Source: Terriglobia bacterium
GTDB lineage: Bacteria > Acidobacteriota > Terriglobia > 20CM-2-55-15
Assembly: GCA_036496425.1 (NCBI GenBank)
Contig: DASXLG010000250.1
Coordinates: 1 to 60,650 of the forward strand
Direction of reading: 5' to 3'
DNA length: 60,650 bases
The translations under genes were made by a program, and so were the position numbers. A model generated the notes under the pieces. The model saw only the letters and a list, made by a program, of their open reading frames with translations, made no database searches and was not told the origin of the DNA. Below are positions 1-7,326 of this stretch, piece after piece (positions within the stretch are counted from its first letter, which is position 1; every line of letters begins with the position of its first letter).

Positions 1-382
1 AAACTCTTTGGCTTACCGCGCGGGGTAAGGCAGAGACTTTGAAACTCTCTGGCTTGCCGCGCGAGGTAAGGCAGAGACTTTAAAACTCTTTGGCTTACCG
101 CGCGAGGTAAGGCAGAGACTTTAAAACTCTCTGGCTTACCGTGCGGGGTAAAGCAGAGACTTTAAAACTCTCTGGCTTACCGCGCGAGGTAAGGCAGAGA
201 CTTTGAAACTCTCTGGCTTACCGTGCGAGGTAAGGCAGAGACTTTGAAACTCTCTGGCTTACCGTGCGAGGTAAGGCAGAGACTTTGAAACTCTCTGGCT
301 TACCGTGCGAGGTAAAGCAGAGACTTTGAAACTCTCTGGCTTACCGCGCGAGGTAAGGCAGAGAAATTAAAACTCTCTGGCT
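1..382. repeat. 41-bp tandem repeat array of hairpin-forming units
   Basis: Nine complete 41-bp units run from base 1 to 369, and a tenth stops after 13 bases. The array begins at the window edge, so its real length is unknown. Each unit is an imperfect inverted repeat: CTCTGGCTTACC faces GGTAAGGCAGAG across a six-base loop, a 12-bp stem with one mismatch. Differences between units are mostly in the loop (GCGCGG, GCGCGA, GTGCGG, GTGCGA). There are no variable spacers, so this is not CRISPR. 41 is not a multiple of three, so a protein repeat is unlikely. Confidence 0.95.
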
Positions 383-600
383 GTTGAGGCGGTTATTGAC
401 CTGTGCGGATGCTAAGCCACTATTTATCAGTCATTTGTGGAGTATCGCTGGTCTGCTTAGCTGCCAGGAAGGTCGTTTCCTCCATCCTTATATATATGTA
501 AGTTCCTAACTACGGTTGACTCATGTCGCCGAAATCTGACCAAAAGGCTGTGACGCAGGGTCACTGCATGATAACGGCTTGGCTAAGATCAGGGCGCCGG
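383..600. other. intergenic DNA without a recognisable gene
   Basis: No open frame with coding character was seen between the tandem array and the exporter. The only local symmetry noticed is a weak short inverted repeat near 467-482. The stretch may hold the exporter's promoter, but no convincing -35/-10 pair was identified. Confidence 0.5.
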
Positions 601-626
601 GATGTCGCATGTCGACGTGCGACATC
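601..626. promoter_or_regulatory. 26-bp near-perfect palindrome, candidate operator of the MFS gene
   Basis: The arms GATGTCGCA and TGCGACATC flank a GTCGAC core, giving a 26-bp palindrome with one mismatched pair. It lies about 70 bp before the exporter's first possible start codon. Multidrug exporters of this family are often controlled by TetR- or MarR-type repressors that bind such sites. That role is inferred; no repressor gene is adjacent. Confidence 0.5.
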
Positions 627-680
627 GAATTGAGGGGCCTCGGTTTCGGACACTCCTTGACCAGCAACCCGCTCTAAAAA

Positions 681-768
681 TACTATCCGCAGATCGTGCA
701 ACCCTGTGATGAAGGTGTAATCCGATCATTGCCGGCGGCAACTCCTTGTTCCGCCGCAGTTGCGCCGT
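681..768 (+). repeat. 88-bp segment duplicated at 9944-10031 (copy 1)
   Basis: This segment covers the 5' edge and first 24 codons of the MFS gene. It matches 9944-10031 at all but six of 88 positions. Three of the five differences inside the reading frame are synonymous, and both copies can be read as the same peptide start, MQPCDEGVIRSLPAA. See copy 2 for the broken version. Confidence 0.9.
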
Positions 769-2258
769 GGATTCTGGCGGCGACGATTCTTGGATCGAGT
801 CTGGCGTTTATCGACAGCAGCGTCGTCAACCTTGCGCTGCCGGCGTTGCAAGCGGATCTAAACGCGACAGTGGTCGATGCGCAATGGGTCGTGGAGGCTT
901 ACGCTCTTCTCCTGGCTGCGCTGATTTTGGCCGGAGGATCGCTGGGCGACATTTACGGCCGCAGGCGCACATACGCCGCCGGCGTCGTCCTGTTCGCCGC
1001 CTCGTCTGTCTGGTGTGGGCTCGCGCCGAATATCCATCAGTTGATTGTTTTACGGGCGTTGCAAGGGATCGGCGCCGCGCTGCTCATACCAGGAAGTCTC
1101 TCGATTATCAGTGCCTCCTTCGATGATCGCGATCGAGGCCGGGCTATCGGTACATGGTCGGGGTTTACGTCGATTGCCGCTGCAGTGGGGCCGGTTCTCG
1201 GCGGCTTCCTGATCGAATACGGCTCATGGCGGTGGGTGTTTTTCATCAATGTTCCGATCGCCGCAGTCGTTCTGATCCTGACGTTCTTGCATGTACCGGA
1301 AAGCCGGAACCCTCGCGCGGCCCCCAGGCCCGACTGGGTGGGCGTCGGCCTTGCGGCTGCCGGACTCGGCGGCCTCACATACGCACTGATCGAATCGTCG
1401 CAACGAGGTTGGATGGACCCGGCGGTGAAGACTGCCCTTTTGGCAAGCGTGTTGGCGCTGGCCGCGTTCGTCGTCGTCCAGGCGAAGAGCAAGGCGCCGT
1501 TGCTTCCGCTCGCGTTGTTTCGGTCGCACACTTTCAGAGGGGCGAATCTGCTGACTCTGCTTCTGTATAGCGCACTGAACGGCCTGCTCTTCTTTTTTCC
1601 TCTGAATCTGATTCAGGTTCAGGGCTACTCCGCGACGGCGGCAGGCGCCTCGATGCTGCCGTTCATCCTGTTGATGTTTCTTTTGTCGCGGTGGTCGGGC
1701 GGACTGGTCCATCGCTACGGGCCCAAGCGACCGCTTGTATTCGGCCCGGCCGTGGTGGCACTCGGATTTGCCCTTTTCGCCGTTCCGTCAATCGGTGGTA
1801 ATTATTGGACGACGTTCTTTCCAGCGGTCGTCACGCTTGGCCTCGGAATGGCGATAAGCGTCGCGCCGCTTACCACCACGGTCATGAATTCCGTTCCTCA
1901 GGAGTTCGCCGGCACCGCGTCGGGAATCAACAATGCGGTTTCACGGCTTGCCGGAGTGCTCTCGATCGCAGCATTTGGCATCATTATGCTTGCGAGTTTC
2001 GACCAGCATCTCTCCTCCCGTTTGGCGGGAATGAATCTGGGGCCGCAACTCCAGGGAGAAATCGGAAATCAGCGCGTGAAACTCGCGGCCATCGAAATCT
2101 CTCAACGGATCGATAAGACATTGGCAGCTGAAATCCGGAGATCAATTGATGATTCATTTGTGGCTGGTTTCCGTCTTGTCATGATCATTGCGTCGGGATT
2201 GGCCATCTTGAGCGCGGTAGCCGCGGCTTTAATGATCGACGGTAAATCCGAACGTTGA
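696..2258 (+). CDS. MFS transporter, DHA2 (EmrB/QacA) drug exporter family
   Basis: A 520-residue polytopic inner-membrane protein, likely a proton-driven exporter of toxic compounds. The first membrane segment with the DHA2-typical region DSSVVNLALPAL lies at about residues 27-55. The MFS loop motif GGSLGDIYGRRR follows near 80-91, and a GxxxGPxLGG-type motif near 160-170. The length and hydrophobic pattern fit a 14-helix transporter. The listed start is GTG at 696 and is uncertain: about 25 non-conserved residues precede the first helix, and that leader is duplicated downstream of the SDR gene. The gene stands alone, with no membrane-fusion partner nearby. Substrate unknown. Confidence 0.85.
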   Translation: MQPCDEGVIRSLPAATPCSAAVAPWILAATILGSSLAFIDSSVVNLALPALQADLNATVVDAQWVVEAYALLLAALILAGGSLGDIYGRRRTYAAGVVLFAASSVWCGLAPNIHQLIVLRALQGIGAALLIPGSLSIISASFDDRDRGRAIGTWSGFTSIAAAVGPVLGGFLIEYGSWRWVFFINVPIAAVVLILTFLHVPESRNPRAAPRPDWVGVGLAAAGLGGLTYALIESSQRGWMDPAVKTALLASVLALAAFVVVQAKSKAPLLPLALFRSHTFRGANLLTLLLYSALNGLLFFFPLNLIQVQGYSATAAGASMLPFILLMFLLSRWSGGLVHRYGPKRPLVFGPAVVALGFALFAVPSIGGNYWTTFFPAVVTLGLGMAISVAPLTTTVMNSVPQEFAGTASGINNAVSRLAGVLSIAAFGIIMLASFDQHLSSRLAGMNLGPQLQGEIGNQRVKLAAIEISQRIDKTLAAEIRRSIDDSFVAGFRLVMIIASGLAILSAVAAALMIDGKSER

Positions 2259-2293
2259 CTACAAAACATCACGGCTCTGATTCAAGAAAGTGA

Positions 2294-3214
2294 TTACGTT
2301 GTCCGGCTGAGCTGCTGACCGAGGAAAGCCGCGGCATCGTCCAGCGCGTCCCGTGCCTCGTCCAGCAACGCTGCACTGGTGTGCCAGACATGAAACATAT
2401 CGGGCCAAACGTCCAGACGTATACGGACTCCTGCGGCCCCCGCCCGCGCCGCAAGCCGGGTGGCATCATCGAGGAGGACTTCCGCCGACCCGACCTGTAT
2501 CAGCAGAGGAGGCAAGCCCTTCAGGTTCGCATATAAAGGAGAGGCTCCCGGTGTCCGCGGAGGTGTCGCGCCGAGGTATGCCCCTGCCATTTCTCGAAGT
2601 CCATCGGCTTCAATCAATGGATCTTGCCTGGCTTTCGAGGTTAATGAATCCGAGCGGACATCCAGATCAACCCAGGGTGAAATGACAGCGGCTCCGGCCG
2701 GCAGCGGCAGGCCCAGATCGCGCACCGCCGCTAAAGTGGCGACTGTCAGCCCACCACCACACGAGTCTCCGGCCACGACTATCGATTTCGGATTCGTGCC
2801 CTGATCGATCAGCCAGCGATAGACGCACACCGCATCTTCCAGTGCCGCCGGAAAAGGGTTCTCCGGCGCAAGCCGGTAATCCGGGATCAGCACGCAACTT
2901 TTTAAGCGCACGGCGAATTCACTACCCATCGGCCGATATGCCTTTGCGCTTCCGATCACATAGCCACCACCATGCAGATACAGAAGGACACGGCCGTCGA
3001 CGGCTTGAGATGGAATACACCAGGACGCCGGAATCCCGCTTACCGATTGCTGCTCAAAGGCCACTCCCGGCGGAATTGGCGCCTGCATCAGCATCTCGTC
3101 GAAGGCGTTCCGTATTTGAGGGATATCGCCAACCATCTTCGATTTGTATTGCGCCAGAATCGGACGCAATTGCTCCAACTGTGCTTTGCCCACGAGAGGA
3201 TTCTCCTGGTGCAT
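2294..3214 (-). CDS. alpha/beta hydrolase, HSL-family esterase/lipase
   Basis: A 306-residue carboxylesterase of the hormone-sensitive lipase family (alpha/beta-hydrolase fold 3), with no signal peptide and probably cytoplasmic. HGGGYVIGSA (81-90) is the oxyanion-hole motif. GDSCGGG (149-155) carries the nucleophile Ser151; the family usually has GDSAGG. By comparison with EstE5-type enzymes, Glu245 in GSAEVLLDD and His275 in PDMFHVWH complete the triad. It converges with the MFS gene at its 3' end. It could hydrolyse short acyl esters or a xenobiotic. A role beside the exporter is possible but not shown. Confidence 0.9.
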   Translation of the reverse strand: MHQENPLVGKAQLEQLRPILAQYKSKMVGDIPQIRNAFDEMLMQAPIPPGVAFEQQSVSGIPASWCIPSQAVDGRVLLYLHGGGYVIGSAKAYRPMGSEFAVRLKSCVLIPDYRLAPENPFPAALEDAVCVYRWLIDQGTNPKSIVVAGDSCGGGLTVATLAAVRDLGLPLPAGAAVISPWVDLDVRSDSLTSKARQDPLIEADGLREMAGAYLGATPPRTPGASPLYANLKGLPPLLIQVGSAEVLLDDATRLAARAGAAGVRIRLDVWPDMFHVWHTSAALLDEARDALDDAAAFLGQQLSRTT

Positions 3215-3306
3215 GATTGTGTCACAGAATCGCCGAACATTCAGGCAGGCGAGTGGATCACCTTTTGTGTAACAAGGTCGTAAGTGTTAGTTTTTTTGAC
3301 AAGGTT

Positions 3307-3390
3307 TTTAGCCGCAGATGACGCAGATGACGCAGATGGGGCGCAACAACGAACTTTGGAGCCGCCCCATCTGCGTCATCTGCGGCTAAA
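3307..3390. repeat. palindromic repeat, family A (TTTAGCCGCAGATGACGC)
   Basis: A long inverted repeat. The left arm begins TTTAGCCGCAGATGACGCAG at 3307, and the right arm (3363-3390) is its reverse complement. The left arm contains one extra copy of the ATGACGCAG word. The same arm sequence recurs at 4893-4988. It could act as a transcript-end hairpin or be a REP-like mobile palindrome. No transposase is seen. Confidence 0.85.
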
Positions 3391-3403
3391 AAAGTTGGTT
3401 GGC

Positions 3404-3422
3404 GGCATAGCCGCGCTATGCC
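3404..3422. promoter_or_regulatory. 19-bp palindrome upstream of a sigma-54 promoter
   Basis: GGCATAG and CTATGCC flank CCGCG, a perfect dyad whose right end is 56 bp before the -24 element at 3478. The position suits an activator site, but the sequence differs from the TTCGCGA sites upstream of the next two sigma-54 promoters. A structural role is equally possible. Confidence 0.4.
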
Positions 3423-3477
3423 TTTTGTGGCTGATCTCTTCGTTGAATCCCGCAACACCTTGACGCACTCCCGTCCA

Positions 3478-3492
3478 TGGCACGCCATTTGC
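3478..3492 (+). promoter_or_regulatory. sigma-54 (-24/-12) promoter
   Basis: TGGCACGCCATTTGC matches the RpoN consensus TGGCAC-N5-TTGC, with the required GG-N10-GC spacing. The -24 T is 43 bp before the start codon of the 36-residue ORF, nearly the same distance as at 3890 and 9150. Confidence 0.8.
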
Positions 3493-3520
3493 GTTAGCCC
3501 CTCTGTTGAGGAGGTGGCAA

Positions 3521-3631
3521 ATGACTTATCTTGCAATTCCGATCATGGTTTTTCTGACTGTGCTCCTCCTCGCAGGCGTCGCTTTGATCGCCGATGCCGG
3601 GCGCCGTATTTCGCGTGGCGAAAGGAAGTAA
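3521..3631 (+). CDS. 36-residue membrane protein (small ORF)
   Basis: An ATG at 3521 preceded by a strong GAGGAGG Shine-Dalgarno sequence at 3508-3514 opens a 36-residue protein, MTYLAIPIMVFL onward. It has one predicted membrane helix (about residues 3-24) and a basic tail ending RGERK. It sits directly behind a sigma-54 promoter and three bases before the next ORF, so the two are probably co-translated. The function is unknown. The promoter, ribosome site and hydrophobic design support its being a real gene. Confidence 0.7.
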   Translation: MTYLAIPIMVFLTVLLLAGVALIADAGRRISRGERK

Positions 3632-3634
3632 AAC

Positions 3635-3880
3635 ATGTGGTATCTGCTGAAAGTTAACGCTTTAGTTGCGGCTCTTATTCTTCTTGCGGCCGGCCTGGTG
3701 ATCTTTGCGATATGGATCTGGACGGAAGCGAAAGCACTCGCCGCCGCGCGGTATCGAATTTCCGAACGCGTTGCCACGTTCACGAACGACCCTCGGTTTT
3801 TCGCGAATCCCCTCACGATTTCGCGACGCAGTTCGCGAAATCGGCAAGGCGTTCACGCCACAATTGACACATATCAGTAA
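3635..3880 (+). CDS. 81-residue single-helix membrane protein
   Basis: The second gene of a two-gene unit, starting three bases after the 36-residue ORF. Its start lies on the GGAAG overlapping the end of that ORF. Residues 7-31 form a strong membrane helix (LVAALILLAAGLVIFAIWIW), followed by a basic, soluble tail. The last third of the frame overlaps the TTCGCGA cluster that probably serves the next promoter, so the C-terminal sequence may be constrained as DNA. No family recognised. Confidence 0.6.
   Translation: MWYLLKVNALVAALILLAAGLVIFAIWIWTEAKALAAARYRISERVATFTNDPRFFANPLTISRRSSRNRQGVHATIDTYQ
3800..3839. promoter_or_regulatory. cluster of three TTCGCGA(A) sites, candidate activator-binding UAS
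   Basis: Sites at 3800-3807 (TTCGCGAA), 3820-3827 (TTCGCGAC) and 3832-3839 (TTCGCGAA), spaced 20 and 12 bp. The last site starts 58 bp before the -24 T of the promoter at 3890. The cluster at 9060-9099 has the same sites with spacings 12 and 20, and also starts its last site 58 bp before its -24 T. This is what enhancer sites of one NtrC-type activator would look like. Confidence 0.65.
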
Positions 3881-3889
3881 CTTACGGAT

Positions 3890-3904
3890 TGGCGCGCCGG
3901 TTGC
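3890..3904 (+). promoter_or_regulatory. sigma-54 (-24/-12) promoter of the outer-membrane protein gene
   Basis: TGGCGCGCCGGTTGC keeps the invariant GG-N10-GC spacing and the TTGC -12 element. It lies 45 bp before the preferred start codon at 3935, consistent with a leader of about 20 nt. Confidence 0.75.
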
Positions 3905-3934
3905 GTTCCCATGCCAGAGAAGGAGGAAATGAAA

Positions 3935-4537
3935 ATGAAGAAATCAATTCTAGCAACCGCAGCAGGTCTGGTTCTTTTCGCCACCGCAGCCATGGCGCAG
4001 GTGGAGCAGCCCTCACAAATCACTGTTGAAGGGACGGGTTTGTTTACCAGGGATTCAACGGCAGATTCGGGAACGACGCATAGCGCGACGAATTCAGGCG
4101 GACTGCTTGTCGGGTATTCATATCAGTTCAGCCACTGGGCCGGCGTCGAAGGGAACTACGGATATTCCCGCAACACTCAAGATTACGTGGGAACGTTCGG
4201 CGAATCCTCGGTTCGCACCAATACCCATGAAGTGATCGGCTCGTTCGTGGTTCACATCCCGATCCATGCCGCTCACTTCCGGCCCTACGCCCTGGCTGGC
4301 GGCGGCGCGCTGATTTTCGATCCGGTCGATAGTTTCGGGAACGGAATCGACCGGCAGTCCCGTGGGACTTTTGTCTATGGCGGCGGCGTCAACTTTGACG
4401 TCACGCATAATTTCGGTGTTCGGGCCGAATACCGTGGACTGATTTATAAAGCGCCCGACTTCAACGTCACCGCTCTGAATCTCGACAAAGTGACTCACCT
4501 CGCACAACCCTCCATCGGATTCTATTTCCGATTCTAA
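3935..4537 (+). CDS. outer-membrane beta-barrel protein (OmpA/opacity-like barrel)
   Basis: A secreted 200-residue protein. MKKSILATAAGLVLFATAAMA is a textbook signal peptide with cleavage after AMA. The mature part alternates polar and hydrophobic residues as in an eight-strand barrel, and ends in aromatic-rich GFYFRF, typical of BamA substrates. Upstream ATGs at 3911 and 3929 are in frame, but the AGGAGG at 3921-3926 is correctly spaced only for 3935. The -24-to-ATG distance also matches that at the two sister promoters. It is probably a stress- or envelope-related barrel of unknown ligand, driven by sigma-54. Confidence 0.8.
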   Translation: MKKSILATAAGLVLFATAAMAQVEQPSQITVEGTGLFTRDSTADSGTTHSATNSGGLLVGYSYQFSHWAGVEGNYGYSRNTQDYVGTFGESSVRTNTHEVIGSFVVHIPIHAAHFRPYALAGGGALIFDPVDSFGNGIDRQSRGTFVYGGGVNFDVTHNFGVRAEYRGLIYKAPDFNVTALNLDKVTHLAQPSIGFYFRF

Positions 4538-4556
4538 CTCGCCAATCTCCCCACTA

Positions 4557-4585
4557 CAGACGGCCGTCACGAAGACGGCCGTCTG
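4557..4585 (+). terminator. perfect 12-bp hairpin between the barrel gene and the 64-residue ORF
   Basis: CAGACGGCCGTC and its exact complement are separated by ACGAA. No T-run follows, so it may be a factor-dependent terminator, an RNA-stability stem or an attenuating structure rather than a simple intrinsic terminator. Confidence 0.5.
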
Positions 4586-4611
4586 CGGCTTCTCACCGTG
4601 AAGGAGGATCA

Positions 4612-4806
4612 ATGGATAAGGCAATCATTCACTTGAAAGTTCAGTTTGACGGTGCGACTCAAACACTCCGGCTTCTTGTTCCCGCCTTTGAGGCATTGCT
4701 CGAGCCGGATGAAGTGTACGAGTTGAATGTTCCCGTTCACATGCATGACGAGACCGAGGTGGAAGGTCTTCTCTCGACCGAAAACCCGGTTATTGCGCAC
4801 GCTTGA
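4612..4806 (+). CDS. 64-residue hypothetical protein
   Basis: A small acidic soluble protein of 64 residues, MDKAIIHLKVQFDG onward, with no membrane segment or cysteine. GAAGGAGG about six bases ahead of the ATG is a strong ribosome site. It follows the sigma-54-driven barrel gene across a hairpin and is probably read from the same promoter. No family recognised. The beta-rich start (IIHLKVQFDG) suggests a small folded domain. Confidence 0.6.
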   Translation: MDKAIIHLKVQFDGATQTLRLLVPAFEALLEPDEVYELNVPVHMHDETEVEGLLSTENPVIAHA

Positions 4807-4892
4807 GGCGATGGGCATTCCGGATGCTTTGATGCATCCGATCCGCATAGCGGTTCAGGGTTCCAACGAGTCTGTGATTCTGCGAAACAGGT

Positions 4893-4988
4893 TTTAGCCG
4901 CAGATGACGCGGATTACGCAGATGGGGGCGCATTCTAAGTCGTCTTCTTACGCCCCCATCTGCGTAATCCGCGTCATCTGCGGCTAAA
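4893..4988. repeat. palindromic repeat, family A, perfect 38-bp arms
   Basis: The arms at 4893-4930 and 4951-4988 are exact reverse complements, separated by 20 bases. The outer arm sequence TTTAGCCGCAGATGACGC is the same as at 3307-3390. It lies between convergent genes, so a bidirectional transcript-end role is possible. Confidence 0.9.
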
Positions 4989-5085
4989 CAAACTTTGACG
5001 GATTTACCCGCGAGTCCCTGGGCCGCCTGGCGAAAACCGGTGCCGAAACAGGGCCAATGTGCTCAAATTAATCTTGCCGATGCGC

Positions 5086-7326
5086 TCACATAAGCTTGTC
5101 GAGAGTGATAGGCAGGTCCCGAACGCGCTTCCCCGTCGCGTTGAAGACTGCGTTGGCAACCGCTGCCGCCACGCCGGTGATGCCGAGTTCGCCGATTCCA
5201 CGCGCACCCAGAGGGGCATTTTCATCGGGTATATCGTTGTAGATGATTTCGATGTCCGGTATGTCGCGATTCACGGGAATATGGTATTCGGCAAGCGACG
5301 GATTCATGATGCGGCCGCGACGCTCGTCGAATAGAGTCTCCTCCGTCAGCGCCATGCCGATTCCCATGACGATCCCTCCGCGAAACTGGCTGGTGGCGGT
5401 CTTTGGGTTCAGAACCCGGCCGCAATCGAACGAGCCCAGCCACCTCGATACTCGCACTTCACCGGTTTCTTCGTTGACCCGGACTTCGCAGAATTGCGCA
5501 CCATAGGACGCCATCGCATATTTCATCATCTCCGCCGGCGGGGCCGATGATGGCTCGGCTTCCACCGATGCTTGTCCGGCTTTTTGGAGAATGGCCGAGT
5601 AGGTTTCGCCGCGTGTCTTATCGTCGCGCCGGAACAATCCGCTATCACGCGCTTCCACTTGTTCGTGCGCGGCGCCTGCGAGCGGTGAATCCGAACGTTT
5701 CTGCGCCAGTTCGAGCAGTTCGCGATGGAGTTGCGCCACGGCGGCGTCCACCGCCGCGACTATGCTCGCGGTCTGATTAGAGCCACCCGCAATGATCGGC
5801 GTATCGGGCAACCCGGAATCCCCATATTGAAATGTGACCCGATTCAGCGGCAAGCCAAGACGATCGGCGGCATTCTGAATCTGCGTGGTCGCCAACCCCA
5901 TTCCCATCTCGTTTCCGGGCGTCTGCACCATCGCCGATCCATCGGCAGAGATCCGGACGCGAGCCTTCGCTGGAAAACGGAGATAGGGATAATAGGCCGT
6001 GGCGACACCCTGCCCCACCAGCCATTTGCCGTCACGTTGCGAGCGCGGCGCGGGGTTGCGTGCATTCCACCGGAACTTCTCTGCGCCGCGGCGGTACGCT
6101 TCCGTCAGATTCCGGTTCGAGAATTCGACACCTCTAATGGGATGTTTCCCGGGCTCGTTGATCCTCCGGAGTTCAATCGGGTCCATCTTCAGTTTGTCCG
6201 CGAGTTCGTCCATGGCGGACTCCAGCGCGAATGTGCCGATCGATTCGCCGGGAGCGCGCATCCACGTATTGGTGACGGTGTCGAGGTAAACGACTTTCTG
6301 GCCGATATAAAAATTGGGTGAAGCATAAAGAATCCGTGGCGGAAACGTACATTGTTCGGCATAGCGCCCGCTCAGTGTTGTTGCCGTCAATCCGGTGTGG
6401 ATCAGGGCCGTCAGCTTGCCGTCCTTCCGGGCACCCAACCCGACCTGCTGTTCCGCGAGCGTGCGTCCGCCGACCATTCGGAAAACCCCTGCTCGCGACA
6501 ACACCAGCTTTACCGGACGCTCCACGACTTTTGCCGCGGCCACGCACATCGCGGTGTTGCTCCATTGGCCCTTGCCGCCGAAACCGCCGCCAACATATGG
6601 CCCAACCACTCGAACATCTTTCATTTTGAGGCCGAATATATAGGCCAGTGTATGAGCCGACAGGTTAACCGACTGCGTGGACTCATATACCAGCAGACCG
6701 CCGTCCTTGTTCCAAACGGCGATGGTCGCATGCGGCTCGATCGCGTTGTGGTTGTAGCGCGGCGACCGGTAAACATGGCTGACGCTTACATCCGCTTCCC
6801 GCATACCCTTGTCCGCATCGCCGATTTTGACTTCGGGCGGCTCGCCCAGGATGTCGGGAGGCACAACGGCTTTGGCTTTCATGCCTTCGAAGGAAACATC
6901 CGGCGTCTTCGTTTCATATTCGACGCCGACCAGGGACGCGGCATATTCGGCTCGCTCCGCCGTTTCGGCGACGACAATGGCCACCGGTTCGCCGTCCCAG
7001 TGCACTTCCGCGTTCTGCATGATCGGAAGATCGCTCATCGCAAAACCCTTCGACAGGTCGTGGAAGTCTATGGGCGCCGGCGCCTTCATCCGCGGCATAT
7101 TTTCATGAGTGATGACGGCCAGGAGACCCGGCACCTTTTTGGCTCGTCCGGAATCGATCTTGCGGATTCTTCCTTTGGCGATGGTGCTGTAGACCAGCGC
7201 CGCATACGCCATGTTGTCCACTTTGAATTCGGCCGTGAAGCGGGCTTCGCCGCGCACCTTGGCCTCGCCGTCGACGCGCTGAAGAGGCTGGCCGACATAG
7301 TGCCGGCTGTCTGTAAGCGTGCTCAT
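5086..7326 (-). CDS. paoC: aldehyde/xanthine dehydrogenase, molybdenum-binding subunit
   Basis: The large subunit (746 residues) of a three-subunit molybdenum hydroxylase. It oxidises aldehydes or N-heterocycles with water as the oxygen donor. Molybdopterin-binding motifs such as VGPYVGGGFGGKG are present, and Glu713 in GARGIGELG is the expected catalytic base. The open frame extends upstream to 7512, but ATG at 7326 has a good GGGAGG ribosome site and overlaps the FAD gene stop by four bases. Subunit order and the FAD subunit's extra cysteines match E. coli PaoABC (YagTSR). No PaoD-like maturation factor is seen. Substrate unknown. Confidence 0.9.
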   Translation of the reverse strand: MSTLTDSRHYVGQPLQRVDGEAKVRGEARFTAEFKVDNMAYAALVYSTIAKGRIRKIDSGRAKKVPGLLAVITHENMPRMKAPAPIDFHDLSKGFAMSDLPIMQNAEVHWDGEPVAIVVAETAERAEYAASLVGVEYETKTPDVSFEGMKAKAVVPPDILGEPPEVKIGDADKGMREADVSVSHVYRSPRYNHNAIEPHATIAVWNKDGGLLVYESTQSVNLSAHTLAYIFGLKMKDVRVVGPYVGGGFGGKGQWSNTAMCVAAAKVVERPVKLVLSRAGVFRMVGGRTLAEQQVGLGARKDGKLTALIHTGLTATTLSGRYAEQCTFPPRILYASPNFYIGQKVVYLDTVTNTWMRAPGESIGTFALESAMDELADKLKMDPIELRRINEPGKHPIRGVEFSNRNLTEAYRRGAEKFRWNARNPAPRSQRDGKWLVGQGVATAYYPYLRFPAKARVRISADGSAMVQTPGNEMGMGLATTQIQNAADRLGLPLNRVTFQYGDSGLPDTPIIAGGSNQTASIVAAVDAAVAQLHRELLELAQKRSDSPLAGAAHEQVEARDSGLFRRDDKTRGETYSAILQKAGQASVEAEPSSAPPAEMMKYAMASYGAQFCEVRVNEETGEVRVSRWLGSFDCGRVLNPKTATSQFRGGIVMGIGMALTEETLFDERRGRIMNPSLAEYHIPVNRDIPDIEIIYNDIPDENAPLGARGIGELGITGVAAAVANAVFNATGKRVRDLPITLDKLM

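Noticed and set aside
1-382. CRISPR array
   Set aside because: Units are directly adjacent with no variable spacers, and no cas genes are in the window.
3307-4988. Insertion sequence with transposase
   Set aside because: The palindromes carry no transposase frame between them; the genes between are ordinary small proteins.
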